From contig NZ_RZNJ01000003.1 of NCBI RefSeq assembly GCF_003994485.1, positions 496,525 to 560,524 on the forward strand: DNA of 64,000 nt, given 5' to 3'. The translations under genes were made by a program, and so were the position numbers. This stretch comes from Arsenicitalea aurantiaca. GTDB taxonomy: Bacteria > Pseudomonadota > Alphaproteobacteria > Rhizobiales > Devosiaceae. Under the pieces are notes generated by a model. That model did no database searches. It was given only the letters and a program-made list of their open reading frames with translations, and was not told the origin of the DNA. Within the stretch, counting starts at the first letter, position 1, and the number at the start of each line of letters is the position of its first letter. Below, piece after piece: positions 44,688 to 53,452 of this stretch.

Positions 44688-45866
44688 CTACCAGTTGGCG
44701 ATGCGCCCGTCGGGCAGGATCGCATCGAGGGCCGGGATCTCTTCCTGCTTGAAGGGGTAGCGCGCGGCGACGGTCTCGTCGATCTCGATGCCGAGCCCCG
44801 GCGCGGTCGGCACGCCCCAGACGCCATTGTCCATATCGAGCGGATAGGTCTCGGTGCAGATGTCGCGGAACCAGGGGACGAGCCCCACGGCTTCTTCCTG
44901 GATGACGAAATTGGGCGTCGCAAGGTCGAAATGGAGCGCGACCGCGCCCGCGACCGGACCCATCGGATTGTGCGGGGCGACGCCCATATGCGCCGCCTCG
45001 GCGATCGCCGCGATCCGGCGTCCGCCCGAAAGCCCGCCGCAATGGGCGAGGTCGGGTTGGATATAGGCAACGGCGCGCGTCTCGGCGATCTCGGCGAATT
45101 CGCGCGAGGTGAAAAGCCGCTCGCCGGTCGCGAGCGGGCAATCGACGCGCCGGGCGAGATCGGCCATGGCGGGGGCATCGCCGGGCTGGATCGCCTCCTC
45201 GATGAAGAGCGGGCGGATCGGCGCGATGACGTCGATATAGGCTTTGGCCGCATCGATGGAATCGGGCCGGCCATGGAAATCGGTCATGATCTCGATCCCG
45301 TCCCCGACCCGCTCGCGCACGGCGGTGGCGAGCTTTTCGACGTGCCGGACCTCGGGCAGCGGCGCGTCATAGCCGGTATAGGGGATGAAGCCGAGCTTGA
45401 TGGCGTTGTAGCCCATCTCGACGGTTTCCTGCACCGCGTCGCAGAAGGCGGAAATATCGCTCGTGGGCACCTGCGCGCCGATCTCGGCGCGCCGCAGATG
45501 GGTATAGACGCGCACATGGTCGCGCACGCGCCCGCCCAGCAATTCGTGCACCGGCACCCCGAGCGCCTTGCCCTTGATGTCCCAGAGCGCCTGCTCGATG
45601 CCCGAAACCGCGGTGAGCCCGATCGCGCCAAGCGGCCAGAAGCTGAAGCCGGTCATGCGCGCCACGATGTGCTCGATGCGTGCGGGGTCTTCGCCGACGA
45701 CGAAGGGCGCGAGATCCTCGATTGTCGCACAGACCGCGCGGGTCTTCCATTCGAGCGTCGCCTCGCCCCAGCCATGAAGCCCAGGCTGGTCGGTCAGGAC
45801 CTTGACGAAGATCCAGTTGCGGTGGATCGCGTTCACGACGACCGTCTGGACGGCAGTAATCTTCAA
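44688..45866 (-). CDS. Enolase-superfamily dehydratase, galactonate dehydratase type
   Basis: A 392-residue enzyme of the enolase superfamily: capping-domain WGEATLEWKTRAV, barrel motifs NAIKLGF, metal ligands in MTDFHGR, FIEEAI and TGERL, and late APHNPMGPVAGAVALHFD. The DFHGR and PHNPMGP signatures are those of the D-galactonate dehydratase branch. The best start is TTG behind GAGG, since it gives MKITAVQT with no ATG nearby. It is 11 bp downstream of the TRAP permease gene, so the TRAP substrate is probably a sugar acid. Confidence 0.87.
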   Translation of the reverse strand: MKITAVQTVVVNAIHRNWIFVKVLTDQPGLHGWGEATLEWKTRAVCATIEDLAPFVVGEDPARIEHIVARMTGFSFWPLGAIGLTAVSGIEQALWDIKGKALGVPVHELLGGRVRDHVRVYTHLRRAEIGAQVPTSDISAFCDAVQETVEMGYNAIKLGFIPYTGYDAPLPEVRHVEKLATAVRERVGDGIEIMTDFHGRPDSIDAAKAYIDVIAPIRPLFIEEAIQPGDAPAMADLARRVDCPLATGERLFTSREFAEIAETRAVAYIQPDLAHCGGLSGGRRIAAIAEAAHMGVAPHNPMGPVAGAVALHFDLATPNFVIQEEAVGLVPWFRDICTETYPLDMDNGVWGVPTAPGLGIEIDETVAARYPFKQEEIPALDAILPDGRIANW

Positions 45867-45877
45867 TTGAGCCTCAC

Positions 45878-47152
45878 TCAGGAATTGAGAACGTTAGGCA
45901 GCCAGGTCGAGATTTCCGGGACGAGGCAGAGGATGACGACGGCGACGAGCTGCGCCAGAAGGAACGGGATCAACGCCCGCAGCAGCGGCAGCATGCGGAT
46001 ATTGCCCACCCGCATGACCACGAAGAGCACGACGCCGACCGGCGGGGTGACGAGCCCGATGGCGAGCGTCACCATCACCACCATGCTCGCCTGCAGCGGA
46101 TCGATGCCGAGCGTGATGACCGCCGGCATGATCAGCGGCATGAAGATGAGGATCGCCGCGCCGATGTCGAGGAAGGTCCCCAGGATCAGCATCAGCACCG
46201 CGATGGCGAGGAGGAAGTAGAGCGGCTGACCCTCGAAGAGCAGCGCCGCCTCGCGCACGAAGCCCGAAATGCCGAGGAGATTCAGCGCATAGGAGAGAAC
46301 CGTCGCCGCCGCCACGAGCAGATAGATGGTGGCCGAGGTGCGCGCGGCACGCATGAAGGCGCGCCAGAGCCCGGCCATGTCCATCTTGCGGAAGACCACC
46401 ATGGAGAGAAAGATCGCATAGGCGACCGCGATCCCGCCGCCTTCGGTGGCGGTATAGGCGCCGAGCACCATGCCCCCCACGATGATCAGCGGCAGGGTCG
46501 CGACCGCGAGCCCCTCCACGATCATCCGCACCCGCGATTCCCCGCTCTGGGTAACGCGCGGCTTGGGCAGCCGGCCCCTCAGCGCATCCACGAACACCAC
46601 GGCCGCGCAGGCGAGCCCGAGCAGCAGCCCCGGCCCGACGCCGGCAAGGAACAGGTCGATGATCGAAACCCCGGTCACCGCGCCGATGAGGATGGCGAGG
46701 CCCGAGGGCGGGATGATCGGTCCGATGATCGAGGACGCGACCGTTACCGCCGCCGCATAGGGGCGGGTGTAGCCTTCCTTGGGCATCTCCTCCATGAAGA
46801 CGCGCCCGAGCGCCGCGGCGTCGGCAACCGCCGAGCCCGAGATCCCAGCGAACATCACCGAGGTGCCGATATTCGCGTAGGCGGTGCCGCCACGCAGCCA
46901 GCGCGTGGCGCCCGACGCGATGGCGATGAGCCGCGATGTGATGCCGCCCTGGCTCATGATCTCGGCGGCGAGGATGTAGAAGGGGACCGCAAGAAAGACG
47001 AAGCTGTCGACGCCGGTGAACAGCCGCGTCGTCACGATCGAGAAGGGAATGTTGGCGACCCACACCCCGACGAGCCCGGCAAGCCCGAGCGAAAAGGCGA
47101 CGGGAACCCCAACGAGGAGCAGGCCGAGCCCGGCAATGGCAACCCAGATCAT
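45878..47152 (-). CDS. TRAP transporter large permease (DctM)
   Basis: A 424-residue DctM protein with about 12-13 hydrophobic segments. Family marks are VPFYILAAEIMSQGGITSRLI, GSAVADAAALGRVFMEEM, PIIPPSGLAILIGAVTG and LVTPPVGVVLFV. It overlaps the DctQ gene in ATGA. Import is driven by an ion gradient, likely sodium. Confidence 0.92.
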   Translation of the reverse strand: MIWVAIAGLGLLLVGVPVAFSLGLAGLVGVWVANIPFSIVTTRLFTGVDSFVFLAVPFYILAAEIMSQGGITSRLIAIASGATRWLRGGTAYANIGTSVMFAGISGSAVADAAALGRVFMEEMPKEGYTRPYAAAVTVASSIIGPIIPPSGLAILIGAVTGVSIIDLFLAGVGPGLLLGLACAAVVFVDALRGRLPKPRVTQSGESRVRMIVEGLAVATLPLIIVGGMVLGAYTATEGGGIAVAYAIFLSMVVFRKMDMAGLWRAFMRAARTSATIYLLVAAATVLSYALNLLGISGFVREAALLFEGQPLYFLLAIAVLMLILGTFLDIGAAILIFMPLIMPAVITLGIDPLQASMVVMVTLAIGLVTPPVGVVLFVVMRVGNIRMLPLLRALIPFLLAQLVAVVILCLVPEISTWLPNVLNS

Positions 47153-47658
47153 GCCTCTTCTCCGGACGCTTCGGGTATGGCGCGATGCTCGTCGAAGGCG
47201 CCGAACCAGGAGAGCGCGATCTGCACGAGGATGAGGAAGGCGCCGACCGGCAGCGCCATGTAGGGATAGATCATCGGGATGCCCGAGGCGGGCGCGACCT
47301 GGCCGGCATTGCGCAGCGCCAGGGGCCAGCCATAGAACATCACGACCACGCAGAAGATGCCGCCGACCGAATAGAGGGCGGACCGCACGAGCAGCGCCCG
47401 GCGGGGCGCGACCATGTTCTCGAGCGTCTCCACGCCCATATGCTCCACCCGGTAGATGGCGGCGACCGAGCCCAGCATCATCAGCCAGATCATCAGGTAC
47501 CGCATCACCTCCTCGGTCCAGCTGAAGCCGACGCTGAACGCGTAGCGGCCGACGACCTGGGTGAGGTTGAGCGCGGTGACGGTGATGAGCAGGAGCGTCG
47601 CGAGCGTCTCGGTGGTCCGGGCGAGCAGCAGCGCCGCCCGCTTGGCAAGAGCCTGCAT
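47149..47658 (-). CDS. TRAP transporter small permease (DctQ)
   Basis: A 169-residue DctQ protein with four helices. The conserved parts are VVGRYAFSVGFSWTEEVMRYLMIWLMMLGSV and VEHMGVETL. It stands between the binding protein and DctM genes in the usual order. Confidence 0.9.
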   Translation of the reverse strand: MQALAKRAALLLARTTETLATLLLITVTALNLTQVVGRYAFSVGFSWTEEVMRYLMIWLMMLGSVAAIYRVEHMGVETLENMVAPRRALLVRSALYSVGGIFCVVVMFYGWPLALRNAGQVAPASGIPMIYPYMALPVGAFLILVQIALSWFGAFDEHRAIPEASGEEA

Positions 47659-47675
47659 GGAAAGATCCCTCCGGT

Positions 47676-47697
47676 GCCGCGGGCCGGAGCCCGCGGC
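47676..47697 (-). terminator. Stem-loop behind the TRAP binding-protein gene
   Basis: A perfect 9-bp stem (GCCGCGGGC/GCCCGCGGC, 4-nt loop) starts 13 bp after the binding-protein stop and has no T tract. It precedes the DctQ start by 18 bp. Confidence 0.5.
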
Positions 47698-47710
47698 GGG
47701 GTTCTGGGCC

Positions 47711-48751
47711 CTATTCGGCGGAAGCTGCCGCGCTGCCGTAGAGGCGGGCCTTCACCGCTTCCACCTCGGCGAGCAGCTCGTCGACGAGTTCGTCACCGAC
47801 ATTGCCACGCACGAACTGGAGCACCGGCTCCTGCACGACGTCGCGGAAGGCCGCCTTTTCCTCGGGCGAGGAAACGTGGATCTCCATGCCGAGCTCTTCC
47901 TGCAGGCGGCGGCTGTAGAGCCAGTCGCCCTCGGTCTTTTCGAGGTTCTCGGTCCAGGCCGCGAGGGCCGCGGCATCCTGGATGATCTGCTGGTGGCCCG
48001 GCGAGAGCGATTCGAACCAGTCATTGTTGGCGACGATCACATGGAGCCCGAAGGTGTGCTCGTTCAGCGTATAGTATTGCTGCACTTCGCCATGCCCGCC
48101 CGAATAGACGACGGCCGGCGGGTTCTCCTGACCGTCCACCACGCCCTGGCGCAGCGCCATCACCACTTCGGCCCCGCTGATCGGCACGGCGGTCGCGCCG
48201 AGCGAATTGACCATCTCCATGTAGACCGGGCTTTCCATGGTGCGGATCTTGAGACCGGCCATGTCCTCGGGATTGATGATGGGGCGGGTGTTGTTGGTGA
48301 ACGAGCGGAAGCCGTTCTGCGAGAAGGCGAGCGCACGCATGCCCGTCACCTCGAGGATATCCTGGCGCATCGCATCGCCGAAGGGCCCGGTCATCACTTC
48401 CCAGGCGATCGGGGCGCTCTCGAAGATGTAGGGGATCGACCAGACCTGCATGGGCGGGTAGAAGCCGGCCATGGCGCCGTCGGCGGGCAGGGTCAGTTCG
48501 AGGCTGCCCTGCTGGACCTGCTCGAGCATCTCGCGCTCGCCGCCGAGCTGGTTGCCCGGGAAGAGGCGCACGGTCAGCTCGCCATTGGTCTTGAACTCGA
48601 CATATTCCTTGAAGCGCAGCACGGCGTTGTATTCGGGATAGTCGCCCTCGGCGACGCCGATTCCGAACTTGATCTCGGCAGCGATGCTGGCCGAAGAGAG
48701 CGCCACGGACCCCAAAAGGCACGCAATGGCAGCGGCACGCGTAATGAACAT
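47711..48751 (-). CDS. TRAP transporter binding protein (DctP)
   Basis: A 346-residue DctP protein. The signal peptide ends at about residue 25 (SIAAE). The mature part has KFGIGVAEGDYPEYNAVLRFKEYVE, LFPGNQLGGEREMLEQVQQGSLELT, and MAGLKIRTMESPVYMEMVNSLGA with the Arg that usually binds the substrate carboxylate. With the downstream galactonate-type dehydratase it should bind an aldonate or similar acid. Confidence 0.9.
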   Translation of the reverse strand: MFITRAAAIACLLGSVALSSASIAAEIKFGIGVAEGDYPEYNAVLRFKEYVEFKTNGELTVRLFPGNQLGGEREMLEQVQQGSLELTLPADGAMAGFYPPMQVWSIPYIFESAPIAWEVMTGPFGDAMRQDILEVTGMRALAFSQNGFRSFTNNTRPIINPEDMAGLKIRTMESPVYMEMVNSLGATAVPISGAEVVMALRQGVVDGQENPPAVVYSGGHGEVQQYYTLNEHTFGLHVIVANNDWFESLSPGHQQIIQDAAALAAWTENLEKTEGDWLYSRRLQEELGMEIHVSSPEEKAAFRDVVQEPVLQFVRGNVGDELVDELLAEVEAVKARLYGSAAASAE

Positions 48752-48838
48752 ATCGATCCTCCCAGATGCGGCCCTTGGGGCCGGATTTACCGTTGACGCC
48801 GCGCGCTATCGGCGGCGACATGGCGGCAGAATGCATTT

Positions 48839-48857
48839 CTTTAGATCACATGTAAAG
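48839..48857. promoter_or_regulatory. Possible operator upstream of the GntR/FCD gene
   Basis: CTTTA and TAAAG flank 9 bp, just before the regulator start and within the region divergent from the TRAP operon. This is only a 5-bp inverted repeat, so the call is tentative. Confidence 0.3.
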
Positions 48858-48862
48858 GCCCG

Positions 48863-49648
48863 ATGATGATCGAGACTTTGGCGACAAAGACCGGCGCGCG
48901 ACCGGTGGTGCTCGACCTGCCGGTCGATCTGGGCTCCTCGCTCCCCACCGGGGCGACCAAGCTCGCCGTCGAGATCCTCGGCCGGCGGATCGCCAATGAC
49001 GCCTATCGGCCGGGGGAAGTCATGCCCACAGAGCCCGAGCTCGCCGAATCCCTGGGGGTCAGCCGCACCACGGTGCGCGATGCGATCAAGGTGCTCTCGG
49101 GCAAGGGCATGGTGCGCACCGCGCGCCGCTACGGCACCCGCGTGCGCCCGGTCGAGGAGTGGAACCTGCTCGATGCGGACGTTGCCGCCTGGCACGACCC
49201 GACCCATCCGCGCCTGCAGGTCATGTTCGCCGAAACCACCGAGCTGCGCGGCATCATCGAGCCGCAGGCGGCGGGGCTGGCGGCGGAGCGGGCGACGGGC
49301 GAGCAGATCGCCGCCATCGTCGAGGCGGCCTATGCCATGCATCCCCAGTCGGGCGCGGTCGAGGATCTCTTTGCGGCCGACTGCACCTTCCACGCCACCA
49401 TTCTGGATGCCACCGGCAACCTCCTGATGCGCCAGCTGCGGCCCATCATCCTCACCATGCTCTGGATTTCCTACGAGTATGGCGTGCTCGCCAAGAGCCA
49501 GGAGCCGGTGAGCCGGGACGGCCACATCGCGGTCGCCGAAGCGATCAGGCGGCGCGACGCCGCTGGGGCGCGCGCCGAAATGAGCCAGATGCTCGAGCTC
49601 AACCGCCGGACCGCCGCACAGACCATGCAAGACGGCCCGACAGGCTGA
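48863..49648 (+). CDS. GntR-family regulator with FCD domain
   Basis: A 261-residue regulator: winged helix at about 20-90 (EILGRRIANDAYRPGEVMPTEPELAESLGVSRTTVRDAIKVLSGKGMV), then an FCD helical domain with metal-site residues in AADCTFHATIL and a late DGHIAVAEAI. FadR-type regulators of this kind respond to sugar acids. It is divergent from the TRAP/galactonate-dehydratase operon across 111 bp and most likely represses it. Confidence 0.9.
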   Translation: MMIETLATKTGARPVVLDLPVDLGSSLPTGATKLAVEILGRRIANDAYRPGEVMPTEPELAESLGVSRTTVRDAIKVLSGKGMVRTARRYGTRVRPVEEWNLLDADVAAWHDPTHPRLQVMFAETTELRGIIEPQAAGLAAERATGEQIAAIVEAAYAMHPQSGAVEDLFAADCTFHATILDATGNLLMRQLRPIILTMLWISYEYGVLAKSQEPVSRDGHIAVAEAIRRRDAAGARAEMSQMLELNRRTAAQTMQDGPTG

Positions 49649-49656
49649 ACGATCGC

Positions 49657-50379
49657 TCAGGCCTCGCCGAAAAGCCTGCCGAGCGGGGCCGCCGGGGTGC
49701 GGTCGATGCCCATGGCGTCGAGCACCGCCCAGACCCCCGTTGCCGCCGAATCGATCACCGGAATCCCCAGTTCCGCCTCGAGCGGCGCCGAGGAGGACAG
49801 CCCGCGCAGATTGGTGTTGAAGAGCAAGATCGCTTCGGGCCGGCTCTCTTCGAAAAGCGCGCGCGCCGCCGTCGCGATCTCCTCAGGGGTGACTTCGGAA
49901 AAGGCGAAATTGTCGGTATGCCCCATGCCCTTGGCGCCTACCGGCTCGAAACCCTGGGCCACGAAATTCCCCGCCATCGCCTCGACGTTCTCCTGGGGCA
50001 GCGGGCTCACCATGCCGAAGCGTTTGACCCCGAGGCGCTTCAGCACCTCGAGCGTTGCGAGCGCGGTCGAGACCATGGGCAGGCCGGTGCGCGCCTTGAT
50101 GGCGTCGCAGAAATCGCGGTCCGGGGTGAAGCCGAGCCCGGCCCCCTTGGTGCCGTTCCAGCAGATGAGCTCGATCTGGGCGTGCGAGAGCAGTTCGATC
50201 GCGCTGTCGAGCGAGGCGACGTTATAGCCGTCCGAAGGCTGCCCCCCGCCCGCTCCGAAAAGCGGAATGCGCGAATAGCAGGCCGCGAGGTCGGGGAAAT
50301 AGGCGAGGACCTTTTCGGTGGTGCGCTCGACGACGCGGTTCGAAGAGGGGACGATGACGCCGAAGGCGCGTTCGGTCAT
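49657..50379 (-). CDS. Asp/Glu racemase-like protein with one cysteine missing
   Basis: About 240 residues, of the Asp/Glu/hydantoin racemase superfamily near maleate isomerase and arylmalonate decarboxylase: N-terminal FGVIVPSSNRVVE, first active-site loop LICWNGTKG (C73), then LFNTNLRG. In two-Cys relatives the last loop reads CTN; here Asn188 replaces that Cys, so a plain two-base racemase mechanism is doubtful. The ATG at codon 7 of the longer frame is chosen for AAAGGA 9 bp upstream. It is the last gene of the polyamine-type ABC operon. Confidence 0.78.
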   Translation of the reverse strand: MTERAFGVIVPSSNRVVERTTEKVLAYFPDLAACYSRIPLFGAGGGQPSDGYNVASLDSAIELLSHAQIELICWNGTKGAGLGFTPDRDFCDAIKARTGLPMVSTALATLEVLKRLGVKRFGMVSPLPQENVEAMAGNFVAQGFEPVGAKGMGHTDNFAFSEVTPEEIATAARALFEESRPEAILLFNTNLRGLSSSAPLEAELGIPVIDSAATGVWAVLDAMGIDRTPAAPLGRLFGEA

Positions 50380-50393
50380 GGGATGAGGTCCTT

Positions 50394-51500
50394 TCACTTG
50401 TCCTCGATGATCAGGGCGTGTTCGGCTTTCCAGTGGGCCCAGGCGGCATCGCCTTCGGCGAGGCCCGGCGGCAGGGCATCGGCGGGCGCCGAGGCGACGA
50501 TCTCCTGGCCGCCATCGGTGCGCAGCACGGCCGTCATGTGCGCCCCGCGAAAGAGAATCTGGGTCAGCCTGCCGACCATGGCGTTCGCTTCGGCGGCGGG
50601 CCTCGATACCGAAAGGGCGACATGCTCGGGCCGCACCGCGACCATCGCCCCGCCCTCGGGCAGGGTCCCGTCCCGTGCGATGGCGAGGAGCGCATCCCCT
50701 CCGGGCGTCCGCCCGGGGATCGTCGCCCCCAATGCGCCCGTGCTTCTTTCGCCGGCGAAGGGAAAGAAGTTCGAGGTGCCGATGAAGCCTGCGACGAACC
50801 GGTTTTCGGGGCGCTCGTAGACGGCACGGGCCGATCCCAGCTGCTCGAGCCGACCTGCCCGCATCACCGCGATCCGGTCGGCCATGGTCATGGCCTCTTC
50901 CTGGTCGTGGGTGACGAGCACGGTGGTCAGTTCGAGCTGTTTGCAGAGCGCGCGCAGCTCCATCTGCATGCCCTCGCGCAAATTCTTGTCGAGCGCGGCG
51001 AGCGGCTCGTCGAGAAGGAGGATCTTGGGCTCGTAGGCGATCGCCCGGGCGAGCGCCACGCGCTGCTGCTGGCCGCCCGACAATTCGCGCGGCATGCGGC
51101 CCGAATAGGCCGAAAGCTGCACCCGATCGAGCGCCCGGCGGGCGCGCTCTTCGATCTCTGCCCGCGGCAGGCGGCGCATTTCGAGCCCGAAGGCGACGTT
51201 GGAGATGACGTCGAGATGGGGAAAGAGCGCGTAGTTCTGGAACAGCATGCCCATGTCGCGCCGATGGGTCGGCAGGCGCACCATGCCGAGCCCGTCGACC
51301 AGCACCTCGCCCTCGTCGGGGTCGATGAGCCCGGCGATGATCTTTAAAAGCGTGGTCTTGCCGCAGCCCGAGGGGCCGAGCAGCGCCAGCAGTTCGCCCG
51401 GCTCGATGACGAGGGACACCGCATCGAGCGCCTTCGCCTTGCCATAGGTCTTGGTGACGGCCTCGATGGCCAGATGTGCGCCGGCTGACCGGGTCTTCAT
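50394..51500 (-). CDS. PotA-like ABC ATPase
   Basis: A 368-residue ATPase of the spermidine/putrescine class: Walker A GPSGCGKTT, LSGGQQQRVALARAIA, Walker B LLLDEPLAALD, LVTHDQEEAM, and a C-terminal TOBE domain (VAVRPEHVALS and after). It is fourth in the operon behind the two permeases and the binding protein. The ligand is unknown; members also carry other small amines, opines and thiamine. Confidence 0.9.
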   Translation of the reverse strand: MKTRSAGAHLAIEAVTKTYGKAKALDAVSLVIEPGELLALLGPSGCGKTTLLKIIAGLIDPDEGEVLVDGLGMVRLPTHRRDMGMLFQNYALFPHLDVISNVAFGLEMRRLPRAEIEERARRALDRVQLSAYSGRMPRELSGGQQQRVALARAIAYEPKILLLDEPLAALDKNLREGMQMELRALCKQLELTTVLVTHDQEEAMTMADRIAVMRAGRLEQLGSARAVYERPENRFVAGFIGTSNFFPFAGERSTGALGATIPGRTPGGDALLAIARDGTLPEGGAMVAVRPEHVALSVSRPAAEANAMVGRLTQILFRGAHMTAVLRTDGGQEIVASAPADALPPGLAEGDAAWAHWKAEHALIIEDK

Positions 51501-51519
51501 GGGCTCATTCCTGCAATGG

Positions 51520-51547
51520 GCACCGGGGCGCACGGCCGCCCCGGTGC
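51520..51547 (-). terminator. Stem-loop behind the PotD-like gene
   Basis: A perfect 11-bp stem (GCACCGGGGCG/CGCCCCGGTGC, 6-nt loop) lies 8 bp after the binding-protein stop, with no T tract. The same arm sequence occurs in the hairpin at 61590-61615 behind another binding-protein gene. Confidence 0.55.
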
Positions 51548-51555
51548 GGTCTGGA

Positions 51556-52629
51556 TCAGGCCGCGAAGATCTGGTTCAGCCGCTCGGTCCATTCGGCGCG
51601 CTTGGCGTTGATCATCGTCCAGTCGGGGGTGAAGAGCCCGCGGGCCTGCATTTCGGACTGGGGATAGGCCACGTAGCCGAGCGTCTTCTCGTCGAGATCG
51701 AGGCCCGAGATCGGGGGCGCGATCAGCGCGTATTCGGCCAGCGGCTTCTGCACGGAGGGCTCGAGCATCCGGTTCATGAAGGCGACGGCGAGGTCGCGCT
51801 CGGGCGCGTTCTTGACCAGCACCTGGCAATTGGTGCCCGCAAAGGCGCCTTCGGCCGGATAGGTCATGGTCACCGGGGCGCCCTGGTCGGTGTAGGGGTA
51901 GACGTATTTGGAGTATTCGATCAGCCCCACATCGGCCTGGCCCTGAGCAACCTCGTTGGACGCCTGGATGCCGCTGTCATAGACGTTCTGCACGTTGGGG
52001 CGCAGTTCGGCGACCTTGTCGAAGGAATCGTCGACGAGATACTGCGCCTCGGCGAAGGGCTTGCCCGACTTCACCGCCGCCGCGACGATGAGGAAGAACA
52101 TGGCCGGGGTGTTGTTGGGGCTCACGAGCTTGATCTTGCCGGCCCATTTCTCGTCCCAGAGCTCGGCATAGGTTTCGGGCGGGGTGATGCCGGTATTGTG
52201 GAAGACGCCGCCGAGCGAAATGCCGAGCGCCGTGCCATAGCCGCCCTCATAGAGGAATTCGGGGTAGAGGTTCTCGAGCGCCGGCATGTCGGCGGCCGGC
52301 AGTTCCTCGGTCAGCCCCTCTTCCTTGCAGAGCCCGACGACCACGTCGTCGACGAACATCACCGAAAAGCGCGGGTCGCTGGCGGTCGCGCGCAGCTTGG
52401 CGACATTGGCGAGGGTGGCGCCTTCCTCGGCAAGCACGGTGCAGCCGAACTCGGCCTCGAAGGCGGGGATCACCTCGCGCTTGATGAACTCGCCCTGCGA
52501 GCCGCCCCAGATGCCGATGGTGATGGTGCGCCCCTGCGCCCAGGCATTGCGGGTAAAGGCAAAGGGCGCGGCGACGCCGGCGCCGAGCGCAAGCTTGCCG
52601 AAGGTGCGGCGGTTGAGCTTGATGGTCAT
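51556..52629 (-). CDS. PotD-like periplasmic binding protein
   Basis: A 357-residue binding protein of the polyamine/iron class. NRRTFGKLALGAGVAAPFAF to AWAQ is a twin-arginine-type signal peptide. The mature domain begins ITIGIWGGSQGEFIKREVIPAFEAEFG; the hinge and cleft include SPNNTPAMFFLIVAAA and AEGAFAGTNCQVLV. The Asp/Glu pattern of true spermidine binders is not obvious, so the ligand may differ. Confidence 0.87.
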   Translation of the reverse strand: MTIKLNRRTFGKLALGAGVAAPFAFTRNAWAQGRTITIGIWGGSQGEFIKREVIPAFEAEFGCTVLAEEGATLANVAKLRATASDPRFSVMFVDDVVVGLCKEEGLTEELPAADMPALENLYPEFLYEGGYGTALGISLGGVFHNTGITPPETYAELWDEKWAGKIKLVSPNNTPAMFFLIVAAAVKSGKPFAEAQYLVDDSFDKVAELRPNVQNVYDSGIQASNEVAQGQADVGLIEYSKYVYPYTDQGAPVTMTYPAEGAFAGTNCQVLVKNAPERDLAVAFMNRMLEPSVQKPLAEYALIAPPISGLDLDEKTLGYVAYPQSEMQARGLFTPDWTMINAKRAEWTERLNQIFAA

Positions 52630-52666
52630 GGTCGTCAGTCTCCTTGGGTGAGGGTTTGGCGATGGA

Positions 52667-53449
52667 TCATCCGGCGAAGCGCCGGACCTTGATGCCGAGC
52701 AGCGCCTCCATCACCCCGATCATCACGAGCGCGAGCAGGATCATCAGCGTCGAGAGCGCGGCGATGGAGGGATCGAAGAAGCGCTGGATGGCGACTTCGA
52801 GAAAAAGCGGCAGCGGAAATTCGCGGGCATCCGCCAGCCACATCGAGATCGGGAAATCGTCGAACGAGACGATGAAGGCGAAGATCGCGCCCGAGGTGAT
52901 GCCGGGCCGGATCTGGTGCCAGGTGACGCGGCGGAACGTCGTCCAGCGGTCCGCCCCCATGATGCGGGCGGCGCTTTCGAGGTCCGGATTGGCCAGGAGC
53001 AGGCTGTTGGAGACGTTGCGCACCACATAGGGCAGGCAGATCACGATATGGCCCATGGCGAGCTGGAAGAACGTCCAGCGATTGCCCGCGAGCGAGAAGA
53101 ACTGCAAAAGCGCAAGGCCCGTTACGAGGAGCGGCACGATCAGCGGGGAGAGGACCAGCCCCAGGATCGCGTTGCGCCCCGGCACCCGGTAGCGCACGAG
53201 CCCGATGGCGCAGGGAATGCCGAGGATCAGCGAACCGATTGCCGCCGCCGCCGCGAGCCGGATCGAAACCCAGAGGCTCTGCTGCACCTCGGGCTCGGCC
53301 AGCACCTTCCAGTACCAGCGCAGCGTGAACCCCTGCGGGGGGAAGGTCATGAAGGGCGTGTCCGAGACCGACATCATCACCGGCACCGCGAGCGGCGCGA
53401 CGATCACGAAGAGGATGACGAGGACGGCGGCGCGGGTGAGGTTGGACAT
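52667..53449 (-). CDS. PotC-like ABC permease
   Basis: A 260-residue permease with six helices and the EAA loop ESAARIMGADRWTTFRRVTWHQIRPG. FALRWYWKVL-like text (GFTLRWYWKVLAEPE) near residue 41 is typical of PotC proteins. It follows the PotB-like gene by 3 bp. Confidence 0.9.
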   Translation of the reverse strand: MSNLTRAAVLVILFVIVAPLAVPVMMSVSDTPFMTFPPQGFTLRWYWKVLAEPEVQQSLWVSIRLAAAAAIGSLILGIPCAIGLVRYRVPGRNAILGLVLSPLIVPLLVTGLALLQFFSLAGNRWTFFQLAMGHIVICLPYVVRNVSNSLLLANPDLESAARIMGADRWTTFRRVTWHQIRPGITSGAIFAFIVSFDDFPISMWLADAREFPLPLFLEVAIQRFFDPSIAALSTLMILLALVMIGVMEALLGIKVRRFAG

Positions 53450-53452
53450 CGC

